Shown: positions 22,721 through 34,587, counted from the stretch's first letter. The stretch is 64,000 nucleotides of DNA from Epiperipatus broadwayi (GCA_028023455.1 JAQFVV010006340.1:2029438-2093437); one strand, 5' to 3'. The notes: generated from the sequence alone by a model not told the origin. A program made the numbers and translations.

Positions 22721-23758
22721 CTGTTTGTTTGTTTTTTTTTGGACGACATTCATTTTAAAAAAAATAATTACCATTGGTTTATTCCAAAAGTTAATTTTTT
22801 TGATAAAATTCCATTTTTGATCATGTACTGCACAATCATATGCTCTACAATCATTTTGGATGGACGGTGGAGGGGGGGGGGGCTGACAATCACATATTGT
22901 ATGCAAGAATTCCATTACAAATTCAAGATCTAAACTACAATACTCTATTTCAGACAGTAAGTAGCCTCTTGTTGAATGTTTTGTGATATGATTTTAAAAA
23001 CTATTTGTACAAATTTCTGTATTTTTTTTGTTGTAAATCATTTGATTAAATTTAGCATTTAAGCGTCTTCTGCTAGTCGTCTGCGTGTCTATTTCATAGA
23101 ATTTTTTTTTCCACTTTTAGAAAAATATATTTGTGTTGTGTTAATTTGTGGCAAAAAAAACAGGTACTTTAATTCCAATAAAACGAAAAGTTTGATATCT
23201 AGTGAAATATTTAATATCCAGTACTTTATAAATTTATTAATTTGAATAAGTAAAGTAAAATGACTAGTGGATTATTAAAACATTTTGGTAAATGAGTCTG
23301 CTGCCAAAACAAGTTTGGAATCTTGATTTAAACAATATGAGAAATATATTTTTTAAGAAAAAAGTGTAACAATATTAAGACTTTTGTTATTTTGTTTAAA
23401 CAATATATCTTTAACCTTTTTATGACTGTATGCTTTATCATTTATATGTATTACATATCTATTAATTGCAATCTTTAAAAAAGTAGGGGAGATGAATTAT
23501 AAAATACATGATAGGATATTAGATTTAAGTTGGTAAATGAGAACTATTAAACTTTTATTTCAACCCCCTCAATGATTTCATGCTTATTTCAATAAATTTA
23601 TATTATTATAATATGCCTAATTCCTTTGATTTTCCTATTGCATCATCATTATAAAATTATTTTATTACACAATGTTGATTCATTAGAGTTGTTTATAGGT
23701 TTTAGAATATTTCCAGTGCTTATATATATATGTTAAAACGAAGATTTGCACGGGTTAA

Positions 23759-23940
23759 ATATATAAAATACATATTTTGCGGGTTCATCCGTGTTAAAAA
23801 CTTTTAATATTAATATACTGACGTTTCGACTTGGTCACACAAGCCATCCACATGGCTTGTGTGACCAAGTCGAAACGTCACTATATTAATATTAAAAGTT
23901 TTTAATATGGATGAAACCGCAAAATATGTATTTTATATAT
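23759..23940. repeat. Long near-perfect inverted repeat (hairpin)
   Basis: Arms of about 89 bp (23759-23847 and 23852-23940) surround a 4-base loop. The inner about 30 bp on each side, around CAAGTCGAAACGTCA, is perfect. A few mismatches lie further out. The flank passes into the (TA)n before element 1. The segment GTCGAAACGTC resembles the 3' half of a hammerhead core found in Penelope-like elements, but no canonical CTGATGA partner is present. Confidence 0.88.
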
Positions 23941-24032
23941 ATCTTTTATTTTTTTTACGTGTGGTTATGTGTATCAATTGTGTGAGATATATTTTATAGC
24001 AGAAGGGAGCTTGAAAGTGTTCGTTCAAATAC

Positions 24033-24035
<3 letters not shown>

Positions 24036-24065
<30 letters not shown>
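24036..24065. repeat. (TA)n, 5' flank of element 1
   Basis: About 30 bp of TA directly precedes the TGTACCTAACTG start of the 5' LTR. Confidence 0.9.
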
Positions 24066-24068
<3 letters not shown>

Positions 24069-25159
24069 ACCTAACTGAAGTTTCACTTAGTTCCAAGAGG
24101 TTATCAAGGTTATCTTAGCTTAACCTTTTGTTTAAAATTTTGGATAAAAAAATAATGATGATAAAAATGGAAATTAGACTAGTTAATTATTAAAACAGGA
24201 TAAATTAAATATTTTAATATTAGATGGTTTGATAAGGGATATTAGGTAATAATTTAACATAAGCAAATGTTAAAAAAAGAAAATAATGGTGAATTGATAA
24301 ATAGTAAATATATTCGAAAATAACTACTGTATAATCTATTCTAATGTTTAAAGAATAATAATAAGATATTATTACTAAGTTGGAATAAGTAAGAAATTTT
24401 AAAAAAAGAAATGATATGTAAGTTTTTATTAAAAGAAAATAAGAATATTTGTTATTAGTTTTGTAGTTTAGCACTCTAGTTATAAAAGTTAGTTAGATTA
24501 AATAATCATTAACATTTTATTGTTGTAATTCTAAAAATAATTTTAAACAATTAATGTAAAGCCCAGACGTATGTGAGAATATGTGCATGCATAGATATGG
24601 AAACATAAGAATAAAAAAATTATTTAATTCCAATATTGTTTAAAATAAGTAAATAAAACAAATGTGTGGATAAAATTATTTCAATAAAATATTTAAGGGT
24701 TTAGTAAAAGGTATAACTTTGAATTTCATATTTATTACTATTGTGTTGTGTAAAATATCATTATAAAAAATGTTGCATGATATTTGCTAATAATAAAATT
24801 TTGACTTTGCAGCTGAAGGTCACATGGTATGGGGAAATTATATTGCTTATGTCAGTAGATTGATTCCACAGCTGGTTTGTCAGAATATTAAAATTTAATA
24901 AAAAAATATTTTATTGGTTTGTAAATGAATTGTAGGGGGATAAAAAATTGTGAGATTATATGGAGATCGAGGGTCCATTCAGGGGCTGATCTTGTTTGGT
25001 TTCAACTGGTGTGGATCTTAAGAATTTTATTAATAAAAGTAATTTTTTAAAGAACTTGATATTTCTAAAAAAAATACAAGCATGTTTAAAATATTTAAAA
25101 ACATTCTGTAATGTTGGAGGGCTAAAAAGAAAAGGTAATCCATTTTTCTGACAATTTGA

Positions 25160-26291
25160 ATTTCAGTCGAGGCATAGAAATTATAGTAAAAAATTGTCTA
25201 AAGTCAATGAAGTGTTTCACATATTATATGACATTAACCTGTTTAATTTTTTTTACTTGGAAATAAGGTTAAGGAACTAACTATTAATCATTTCCATAGA
25301 TAAGTGTTAGGTTGTATTAAACTATTTTGAAATTAAAATGTAAATTATTTTGCCTGCTAGATTCAAAGTATATGTAAAAAAGAACAAAAAAAAGAGAATT
25401 TTTTTTTAAAGTTTAAAAAATAACATTATAAAGAAGCTGCTATGTTCGATTACAGTGAAACTATAAAGAATGATTTTTTTTTTAAAAAAAAGAAAAGTTA
25501 TTACTTATATTTTGACATATATAAAAATGATTTTGTTTAGCTAAATGCAAACAGATAATATATACATTTTAAAGGATAATTCTTCACCGTAAGAAAGGAC
25601 ACGTATTTGGAAATAAAACTTTAAAGCAATCTATAATGATTAATAATGAATTAATAGTTATTGAGTATATTATAAATGGTCATACTTGCCAGTATTTAAG
25701 AATAACTTTATGACATTAATTATAGCATATAAATGGAGAAGTGTCTTGAACAGTAAAAAAAATTATACTTTCATATTTAAAAGTAAGCAAAGGAAATTAA
25801 TTTTAAAAAAATAAATATGTCTTGGAATATTATTAGGAAAAGTACTTAAGAAAAACTATATTTCAAAAGAAGCGTTTTCCTAAAAGTGGATAAAGAAATT
25901 CAGATAGAAAGATATTATTATTATATGCAATTTTGAACTTAGGATCCTATAAAGAAATTAAAGTGTGTTCAGCTGAAGAATTTATTTTGTTTCATGCTGG
26001 CTTAATCTTATTATTTATTTATTTTTAAATTGTTTAAAAAACTATTATTAATGAACTATTGAACATTTTCGTTTGGAAATGATTGTCATGTGTATAAATG
26101 TATTAATTGAAGCTTTGAATTTGGATAAATATCTTAACCTGGATAAATTGTCTACACATTATGAAATGGAAAAAATCATAATGGAGTGGAAATATGAACT
26201 TGAATTAATGTATTATTTTTATATAGTCTGTTTTATTGGTTTAAAAAAAAAAGAAACCATAAAAATATTTATGCTATTAAATTTTTTGTAA
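25160..26291 (+). pseudogene. Coding-like relic inside the 5' LTR
   Basis: Several fragments read like decayed protein. One is LNLGSYKEIKVCSAEEFI near 25935-25990, another is the 72-codon frame at 26073-26291 (NLDKYLNLDKLSTHYEMEKI). The part matching the 130-codon frame of the 3' LTR (35701-36093) is broken here by stops. The family is not recognised. It could be a captured host gene piece or an LTR-borne gene carried by the family. The alternative is chance reading in A-rich DNA. The different repair state of the two LTR copies shows decay after or around insertion. Confidence 0.3.
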
Positions 26292-28266
26292 CACTTTTTG
26301 CATAAATATACAGGTAAACTAAGGTTATAATTTTAAAATGAAATAGGTTTATTTAATGAGCAAACTTTCTTTGCCATTCTTAAGTAGATTTAGTTGACTT
26401 ATTAAGCATTACATTAGCTAGTTTCTATTTAATAATGTTATTATAGATATTTAAATATCACAGTATTATTTTCATATAAATGGGATGTTTTACTCAATTT
26501 TTATTTTAAATTTACTAAAGATGTTTATCAGAGAATATCCATTCATTTGTTTTATGAATGTTATATTAATAATAATTACAAATATTTTATATTCATTGAG
26601 AAGTAAATATTCTTGCATTTAATTTACAATTTTAAAAGTCCACTAGTTACTATATTTTAACATTTAATATTTTGTTATGTGTGCATTGTGCCTTGCCTAG
26701 AATTTTATATGCATTTAATTTCAAAGCATTTTATACAGTAGTCAGTTGACACATTGTTTCTTTTGTTGGTTTGAACATTGGATATACATTTTGTATTTTT
26801 AGACTTCTTAGGAATAACATAATTAATTAAGGTGAAGTATATATCTTGCTATTAGTTAGTATTTGTTAGCCTCAAGAGTTAGGCTTAGTAATAATTTTTG
26901 AATATGCTTATGGAGTAGATAAAATCCTCCATCCTTATTGTATTGTATTTCCATGATTTGATAGTGCTTATTCCCAAATAGAGGATATTGTATTGTATTT
27001 TTCAGTGATGATTATCACATTTATAAGCATTGGAAATCCCATGAGAGGATTGTGTTTTTCTGGTGGGTGTTCCTGTTCCCAAATGTACTGAAGATGAAAT
27101 CCAGACATCTTAATTTTGCCTCATAGTTAGGTATTTTGGAAACCACTACATTCATTTTCAGCTCTGAGGAGCCTAGTATTTTTATATTTTTTGCCTATCA
27201 TTCATGATGACTTAATGCTAATTCTGGCCACAGTAGGTGATGTTGCATTTGTTTTAGATTTGTGATGACAAGATATGCTTGTTTGAGGAAATGTATTTCT
27301 TCAGGAAGTTGTAGCTAATTTAAGACGCATAGGTATATCAATGTTTGAATTGTGTTGCTATGATAGTTTTATTACGCACAAGCTAACCGACAATAAGTTA
27401 TATTTATTTTAAAGTATGTTAAATATGCGTATGGTATAAGTGGCAATTCACACATACTAATTTAATATTTTCATCCAGAATTTTGCCGCTGGATTTGTAA
27501 GTCTGTTACATTATTATCTTTAAAATATTGAGGGAATAATTTTAAGTGGACTAAAGTTATTTAAAAAAATATATAACTGATCTCTGATGAATGATTGCCC
27601 CATACACTTAATTTAGTTTAGTTTTAATATTAGCTTGATCTGATTTAAACATATATCTAACTATGATATTAGTTTTATCCGTGAAACTAGTGATGATATT
27701 TTTAAAAAAAAAATATTGTTGAATATGCTTACTCCAACTTAGCGTTTGTTATGTTTAGGAGTATAAAATTAAGCTTAGGGTTTTCAAGATAATCCTAGTT
27801 CTGTGTATCATTCTGATTATTAGATGACAAAATAATGTTATCAATTAGTCTAATAAAGAAGGATGGTAGTGTGCTTATTAAGTACATATAATAATGAAAA
27901 TTTAAGATTTTAATTTTTTGAGAAAAATATAATTATTAAAAGAAAGTAACAGTGAATAACCTTTTAGTTTAGGTTATTAAGTGTATTAGTGTAAGTTAAA
28001 TAAAACTGTTAAGAGTCCAAATAATTGTATTAAATCTTAGTGCAGTATTGGCACTGTTTGTATTCTACTACATTTGTAAACATTTCTTCTCATTTTTAAT
28101 AAACCAAATTATTCTTATTTCAAAAGTTTGTTTTGTTTGTTTTACTTTTATATGAGAATATATTATTGTCTTGGGTTCCAAGTTCACAGAATCTTAAAAT
28201 GTAAAAGTTATTGAATCTTCAATTCAGAAATTTACAAGTATATTCTAAGTTAACTAAATATAAATA

Positions 28267-28809
28267 GTAATTAAAGTGAGAATCTACTCACGCTCTCTTT
28301 AGAAGTTTTTCAGATTTGCTCATATAAAAGAATTTGAGTCATAGGAATAAGAGGGATTCTTTTTATTCCTGAATAAATGCTATATCTTGGATTGAAGAGG
28401 AGAGTATTCATTTATTTACCACTCTCAAAGGTGCAAGCTCAATTAGCTTTAAAGGCTGATATTGGAATGAAATATAATTGCAAGCATGGTGCTAGATAAA
28501 ATATTTGCTTATTTACTCATAATTAAGTTTCAGTAAGAATGACATCTAGTAAATTCTAAGTAATTACACTGAAGTCATTCAGTCAAAAAACATCGTAAAT
28601 ACTAATTTAAAGTGAGAATCTACCCACGCTCTCTTCAGAAGTTCTTCAGATTTGCTCATATAAAAGAATTTGAGTCATAGAAATAAGAGGGATTCTTTTA
28701 ATCCCTGCATAAATGCTATATCTTGGATTGAAGAGGACAGTATTCATTTATTTAACAGTCTCAAAGAAGCATGCTCAATTAGCTTGAAAGGCTGATATTG
28801 GAATGAAAT
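28267..28809. repeat. 543-bp insertion of a 336-bp tandem unit in the 5' LTR
   Basis: Absent at the matching site of the 3' LTR (about 38910). It holds about 1.6 copies of a 336-bp unit, anchored by GTGAGAATCTAC at 28276 and 28612. Each copy includes CATATAAAAGAATTTGAG, which has a TATAAAAG core. A roughly 45-bp piece (GCAAGCATGGTGCTAGATAA near 28480) has a reverse-complement relative near 5960-6000. The element type is unknown. Confidence 0.75.
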
Positions 28810-30329
28810 TAATATTGTCTTTTAAATTTTTAAAAAAAGCTATGTTAAAGTAAATGATTGTCATATTGAATCATAAATAGAGATAATTGCATTAGAGCAG
28901 ATACCTAATTAAATATTTAGTTAAAAGTTTATTTATTTTTAAATTATCGGTATATCTTGCAGACTAAAGATTATGCAATATCAGATTAACAGTATTAGTA
29001 CTTCAGAAGAATATTTTATTTAATATTATTTTAGGAGCTGCACTTTATCTTATATTTACTGCACATCATCTATCATCATCTTAAATCTGATATATTTAAA
29101 GAATTCTAATTCATTTACATTTGTGGTCTTAGTGGTTATCTGTGAGTATGGAAAGGCATTAAAAGAACCCTTGCTCTTTTCTTTACTTAGTAATATCTTA
29201 TATAATAGGCCATTATTAGTTAAATTTAAATTGATTCATTAAATTTTGTGAATTAATACTTGTTTTGTTTATTATTTTAAGATTGAACATGTTATAATTA
29301 TTTTATGGTCAGCTAAGATGTCATTTATTTATTAATCATAATAATTCTTTATTAAGCAACTTAACTTAAATTTTAATTTTACACAAGAGTGTTAGTTTTA
29401 AAATCCCTGAGGTTATTTACTCATGTTGTTTTAGTAAATATAATTCTGTAAGATAATATTTTAAAGCAAAGCATCATAGGTCTTATTCAGAAAGTGTATA
29501 ATCTAATGGTAGGACTAATATGTTATACATTGATTAGTAATTTTAGATAATCTTTTGTATGGTTTATTAAAATATTAATATGCTGTAGTAGTTATAGTTC
29601 ATCAGTATTGGATTTGATCTTTATTTGATTATACATCTCTGGATCATCATCTTTTTTCTTTAAATTTATTGTAGCCCCACTGAGCTGAGTCATTTAGAGT
29701 CTCTCATTTATATTTTATTTCATTTCATTTCAATTTTATTCCATATCTTTTCATGTCATTTCTTTCTATCATCTCATTTCAATTCTCTCTCCTTTATTCC
29801 ATTTTCTTCTTATATCTCTCTTTCATATCTTTCTATCATCTCAGCTATTTAAAACATTCATTAAGAGTTTCTTCTATCATCTCATTTCATTTCTCTCTCC
29901 TTTATTACATCTTATATCTCTTTTTCATATTTTTCCATCAACTCATTTCTTTTCTCTCTCCATTACATATATTATTTCTATTACTTTTCCCCATTTCTTT
30001 TCTTCCTCGATTCTTTTCTTTTCCATCATTTATCCTTACCATTATCATTATCTCCATTTCATTATTAGTATTATATTTCTTTTTCTCTTTCTCTTCTTTC
30101 TTTCTCACATCCCTCTCTCCTTTCATTAAGGTACAATGTACATCTCTCTCTATACCTCCCTTATCATCTGCTCCCTCTTAGTATTCCACATACCTTTAAT
30201 CATCATCATGTTTACATCCATTTCATAATTTTCTCACACTCCTTTCTCATTTCATTATTAGCATTTTCTTCTTTTCTCTCTCTCTTTTCTCTTTATCACA
30301 CCCCCATATCATTCTAGTTAGGTTACAAT

Positions 30330-30347
30330 TGGCACCCAACATGGGGC
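30330..30347 (+). promoter_or_regulatory. Primer-binding-site-like sequence of element 1
   Basis: TGGCACCCAACATGGGGC begins two bases after the LTR end GGTTACA. A TGG start just past a 5' LTR, followed by a tRNA-3'-end-like sequence, is the standard place for priming minus-strand DNA synthesis. It closely resembles the TGGCGCCCAACGTGGGGC-type PBS seen in many metazoan LTR elements. The matching tRNA was not identified. Confidence 0.75.
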
Positions 30348-31065
30348 CTTGATTAAGCATGTAGGTCTCAATTTATGCTGTGAAAATCTGTATTAGATGT
30401 TGATAGATTTTTTGTAGATTTTATTGACTTCGTTTGGAGTCATTATTTTGTTAATGCCCTATTGTATAGGTCTCAGTTGAATGGCTTAGGCCTGTGTTTG
30501 AGGTTGAAAGGTATTAGTTGGATTTAGCTGACTTGGTTTGGATTCATTTTGCTATTCAGATTTTATACAAATTTTTCAATTTACTAGATGAAATCGAATT
30601 AAATAAGCTAGTTACTTAGTCTAGTTAAAGCTAGTTAGAATCAACATGTCTAAATTAAAGACAAGTTTTGAAGATATTAATATATTATCATTGATAAGTG
30701 CAGTTTATGAATTATTATCATAAAAGTAAATAATTGACTCTGTATTGCATTTACTGATATTATGTTATTAGGGTATCTGAATTATCTGTTATTTGATACT
30801 TATTATTTTGTTAATCAAGTGTATTAACAAATCATTATTTTTATTTATTAATGTTTGTTGAACAATGGTGAACCAAGACTCAATTAAAAGTGAATGAAAC
30901 ATATAATATGGGAGTTATAAGAATAAAATATTTTTATTGAATCATTGTTGCTGTGGTTTTAATTGTATTGATTGTTAGGAGATGTCAGAAATGGATACCT
31001 TATTATTATTATATTTATTGCAATTTAAAAAGAGTATCATTAAAGTATTAAAGAAATAAAATATT
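30348..31065 (+). other. Leader of element 1
   Basis: About 720 bp between the PBS and the first codon of the internal gene. It has no open frame of note and no repeat recognised. By position it would contain any packaging signal, but none can be assigned from sequence. Confidence 0.5.
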
Positions 31066-32026
31066 ATGGAGAGCCACATACGAACCATAGATATATTTGA
31101 TAGTTTAGGGGAGTTTTCACATTATCCCACACTGAACACTCTAACCCTTAATTTAGAGGATGAGTTATTAAATGAAAATATAAATACAAGTGTTATTAGT
31201 TCAGGAATTATTAAAGTTGATAATAATCTGATACAAAATATGATGTCAAATTTCGAAAGAATGTTTCAAGATTTTAAAGAGGAATTGATGAAAATTAGAG
31301 AAGAAGATAGAGAGGAATCTCAGAAAGTCAGTGAAAATTGTATTTAAAACTTGATCAGCAGAGAGAAAAATTAAATTTAAAATTAGATCAGCAGAAAGAA
31401 GTTAGTGAAAAGTTAACTTTAAAATTTGTTCAGCAGAGACAAGATTTTAGAAAAATTAGAGAAGATAGGGAAGCAGGCACAGAAGTTACTAAAGTAGATG
31501 ATAAAATATAGATGAAGAAAAACCAGATATTAAGTTGATAGATGTTCAGGAGGAAAGTAAAAGATTGATAGATGCTCCCAATAAGAATCCTCAGTTATTT
31601 ACTGAACAAGCTAATACAAAAAATGAATTGGTTTATGGAGAAAATGAAGATCAACAAGAAAGTAATAAGATAGTTAATCAAGATGTTGAGGTAATAGTTG
31701 TTAAGTTAAAAAAGACAGAAATTACCCAGTTTGTAGAGAAGGTTAATGTAAAATTAAATATTTCTAACCATTCCAAAGAAATTGGTTTGAGGCAATCTAG
31801 AGAAATTAATCAATCTGTAGAAATAGTTAGTACAGATAAAGAAGTAACTAAAGAACTTGTGAAATTAATTGATGATGAGATGGAAAACCAAGAAGTTACA
31901 CAGTTTGTAGAAGTTAGGAGTGATGTAGAAATAATTAAAGAACATGTGGTATTAAGTAATAATGAAGTAAGTAAAATTAATGTAAAATTTAAAGATAAAT
32001 TAAGAATGATATTTTATAAAAATATT
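31066..32026 (+). pseudogene. Element 1 internal gene, 5' part (coiled coil)
   Basis: Starts MESHIRTIDIFDSLGEFSH at 31066. A 93-codon frame ends at 31347. A +1 shift then continues as a coiled coil with KLDQQ(R/K)E repeats to about 31510. A further frame runs from about 31500 (no ATG is needed; the apparent start at 31535 is TTG) through QFVEKVNVKLNIS to INVKFKDKLR at 32010. The pieces read best as one ancestral protein of about 480 residues, continued after the nested transposon at 33888. Its N-terminus and coiled coil match the plan of the element 2 gene (DSLG motif, then ELK/EEL repeats). No capsid, CCHC, protease or RT motif is present. By position it corresponds to gag, but the family is unknown to me. 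Confidence 0.55.
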
Positions 32027-32220
32027 CGGTTGTATTCTCATCCTTGGTGTTCACCTTAAGGTGGCATTGATGCTAATCGAAAACATATACATATAATAAT
32101 TCCGGGCCGGACCTAAATGATCGATTTGATCTAAAAAGTTATGATTTCTTAGATTTGTAATAAAATATTCTACTAACTAATACTATTATATGATGTTAGT
32201 TTTTTTTTCATTTTTGTACA

Positions 32221-32715
32221 TGTTTATTAATCTTATCTTGTTTTTGAGTTTGTGTGTCTTTAAAGTTACGGCGTTTTTCTAATTTTTTGACTTTACGTCT
32301 GTCTTTTTAAAGTTACGATCTTTTTTTTTTGCAAGAGTAAATCAATAATTTTATTCAAAAGCAAGATGTAATAAGTAAATGTTTATTATTCTTAATTTTT
32401 TTTTAAGTTTGTGTGTGTATCTTTAAAGTTACGGGGCTTTTTCTAATTTTTTTTTTGGGACTTTATGTGTGTGTTTTTAAAGTTACGGTATTTTTTTTCC
32501 CAAGAGGAAATCAATAATTTGATTCAAAAGCAAGATGTAATAAGTCAATGTTTATTAATCTTAGGATTGTTTTTGAGTTTGTGTGTGTCTTTAAAGTTAC
32601 AGGGCTTTTTTTTTACATTTTTTTTTGACTTTATGTGTGTCTTTTTTTTAAAAGTTACGGTACTTTTGGTCAATAATAAATCAATCATTTTATTAAAAAA
32701 GCAAGATGTAATTCT
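32221..32715. repeat. Three tandem units of about 165 bp inside the TIR transposon
   Basis: Units start TGTTTATTA at 32221, 32380 and 32549. Each contains CTTTAAAGTTACGG twice and ends near CAAAAGCAAGATGTAA. Internal tandem repeats of this kind are common in non-autonomous TIR elements. Confidence 0.88.
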
Positions 32716-32806
32716 AAATCTATCAAAAGTAACGTAATTTATATACTACAATTTAGAATTGATACCCGACTACTATTAGTAAGTACCGTCATTAAAAGAC
32801 TCGATT

Positions 32807-33275
32807 GAAAAATGATACCCGACTAATTTCCGTTTTCTTTTTTTTTTTGGGGGGGGGGGGGCAGTAATGAATCAGAAAGTGGGTTGTTTTTGTTAAGTCT
32901 GTCTATATAAAAAGGGTACCGTTATTGAAATACTAAATTTAAAAATGATAGCTGACTAATTTGCATTTCTTTTGACAGTAATTAATCAGACAATGGGTTT
33001 CTTTTTGGTAAATCTTGTGTATATATAAAAACAAACAAACCGTAATTCAAAGACTCCATTGAAAAAAATCAAACCACATTGAGTTTGCTTTTTTTTTTTA
33101 AAGATGGTAATTAATCAGGAACTGGGTTGTTTTTGTTAGTGTGTGGATATAAAAACTAATCTTATTTTGAAATAATAAATGTAACAAAACAAAAAAAAAA
33201 TAATACCCGACTAATTTTATTTTTCTGACAAGTAATTCCTAATAGTTAGACAGTGGGTTGTTTTTGTTTGTGCGT
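32807..33275. repeat. Four tandem units of about 125-140 bp inside the TIR transposon
   Basis: Diverged units share GATACCCGACTAATTT, then AGTAATTAATCAGA, GTGGGTTGTTTTTGTT and a TATATAAAAA-like segment. They start near 32812, 32945, 33075 and 33209. A G12-like run at about 32850 lies in the first unit. This is a second, unrelated tandem family beside the 165-bp units. Confidence 0.75.
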
Positions 33276-33887
33276 ATATATATATATAGCGAAAGTAACT
33301 GGTCATGGACGAATTCTCACAAAAACGGTACTTTTTGCATGATCCTTTAATTTTTTTTTCCGTTCGCACCCTTAAAAGCAATTTTTGAGGGTTACCCCTT
33401 CGTAATGGAATCTTCAGGACATTATTACCAAACTTACAACAGTAAAGTAAGTTACAACACATTAAAAAATAGACGTCTTATGAAATTAAAAAAAGTACGA
33501 CCGCTTCAAAGACACACACTCTCACACGAAACTACAGAGAAAATAGATATTCTACTATTATGAGAAAATGATGAACAAAATCGACTACTATGGTAGCCGA
33601 TCAAGGCATTTCTTTTTCGTTGCTTTTAGCATAGAAAAAAAAGCCATAACCAGCAGCCGTCGACAACTCGTTCTGTGTTTTATCATAGAAAGAAGTCTAT
33701 TTGTGTTGGCTTCTGTCGCTGTCTCCTCCTCTGTCCAACATAATGTGAGGACTTTTCTGCATTTATAATGTAGAAAAATTCCTCTTTGGTTGGGTGAAGG
33801 CCGGTGAAATGGTATATTTCTAGGAATTTACCTAGAAGTAGTGACATCTGAAGGCCAATACCAAGGATGAGAAAAAAACCAAATATT

Positions 33888-34490
33888 ATTAAGGAAAAGA
33901 TTGATCCTAAAAGAGATTTAGTAAAAACTAGTGTTAAACTTAAGAGAGCAAAATAAATTTTGGTCAATGTTGTTTATTTAAAAAAGACTAAAGAATATGT
34001 GGAATTAGTAAATAAAGAAGTGGATGAAATTAATGTAAACTTTAAGGACAAGTTCAGAGACATATTTAATTTGAATATTCATAAGAAAGATATAAACCCA
34101 AAAAAATATTTGAAAAAAGTTAAAAGCAAATTCAAGAAATAAAACAGAAAGTTGATCAGTGATATTAATTTTAAAAGATCCAGAAATAAAATACTGGAGA
34201 AGATAAAAGCCAAGGTTAGACTAAAGAGGGGTGAAATAATGTCTTTTAAAGAAAGGTTAGTTAGGATAAAGGAAGTGAAAAATGCAAAGGCCAAATTTAA
34301 ATGTGATAGAATGCCAGATTTAGGGAAATTTTTGGTAAGGAGTATTGCTTTAATGCAATGAAAAGTAGAAATAAAGAGTTGAAGAAGAGGTATGTACAAT
34401 GCCAGAAGTTTAATACATTATCCCAAGAAAATTTAAATTTTGTAAAGCTAGTATATTAGTTAAAAATGCAAGTTAGAGACAATGTTTGTC
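33888..34490 (+). pseudogene. Element 1 internal gene, 3' part (lysine-rich repeats)
   Basis: Continues the gene split at 32026. It opens IKEKIDPKRDLVKTSVKLKR, has a stop near 33955, then frames 33960-34142 and 34152-34361. The protein is very basic and built of about 27-30-residue repeats with a KVKFK-type core (INVNFKDKF, KKVKSKFKK, IKAKVRLKR, NAKAKFKCD). A final short frame, MKSRNKELKKRYVQCQKF, follows at 34360. The nucleotides around 34398-34435 (AATGCCAGAAGTTTAATAC) match the end of the element 2 gene, so the two genes share their 3' end. A role in nucleic-acid binding is suggested only by charge. Confidence 0.55.
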
Positions 34491-34587
34491 AAACATAGCT
34501 ATTAATTATTAGTTGGTAATAAAAAGAGCACGTATGTTTAAATTATAATTACTGTTATTTTTATAATATTGTTTTTTTTTCTCTAAC

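Larger units (their letters stand above)
19525..23280. other. About 3.7-kb insertion in duplication copy B
   Basis: This stretch is absent from copy A and is probably inserted DNA of unknown type. Its left part (19.6-20.9 kb) has an AGTTCCCAAGG motif near 19675, slightly reminiscent of hAT transposon ends, but I see no matching right terminus or transposase. The open frame 19928-20128 has no recognised domain. The right part holds a tandem array and a short poly-G run near 22870. Edges are approximate, and no target-site duplication was recognised. Confidence 0.5.
18810..23725. repeat. Tandem segmental duplication, copy B
   Basis: Second copy of the 13.85-17.76 kb segment. Homology runs from about 18840 to 19520, breaks at an insertion, and resumes at about 23290 to 23720. 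The alignment offset is 4939 before the break and 6472 after it. That agrees with copy A gaining a 2.2-kb LTR and copy B gaining about 3.7 kb. At about 19475 copy B keeps the uninterrupted sequence of the LTR target. Confidence 0.78.
24066..30327 (+). repeat. 5' LTR of element 1 (6.26 kb)
   Basis: Collinear with 34599-40433 from TGTACCTAACTG to GGTTACA. It is longer mainly because of a 543-bp insertion at 28267-28809 and short extra pieces near 26820 and 26990-27050. The final about 630 bp (from 29690) is a pyrimidine-rich CTTTCATCTC-like tract with no firm coding interpretation. At 25913 it has only about four TTA units where the 3' LTR has about 76. Confidence 0.9.
32027..33881. mobile_element. 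TIR DNA transposon nested in the element 1 gene
   Basis: The 1,855-bp insert has imperfect terminal inverted repeats. The left end reads CGGTTGTATTCTCATCCTTG and the reverse complement of the right end reads TGGTTTTTTTCTCATCCTTG. Similarity continues about 20 bp further inward. AATATT lies on both outer sides (32021-32026 and 33882-33887) and is a candidate 6-bp target duplication. Because AATATT is palindromic, the exact edge is ambiguous. Removing the insert plus one AATATT keeps the host reading frame open. No transposase is seen, so it looks non-autonomous. Most of the inside is tandem repeats. The superfamily is not assigned. Confidence 0.75.

Noticed and set aside
23800-23880. Canonical hammerhead ribozyme at the 23.8-kb hairpin
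   Set aside because: GTCGAAACGTC is present but CTGATGA is not, and the bases before GAAA do not leave a proper stem II junction.
29753-30181. 142-codon hydrophobic open frame, and its relative at 39779-40237
   Set aside because: It comes from the pyrimidine-rich LTR tail, which gives Ser/Phe/Leu/Ile in any frame. The two LTR copies differ in frame and length, and no domain is present.
32221-33275. CRISPR-like array
   Set aside because: The repeats are contiguous, diverged and without uniform unique spacers. They lie inside a TIR transposon in eukaryotic DNA.
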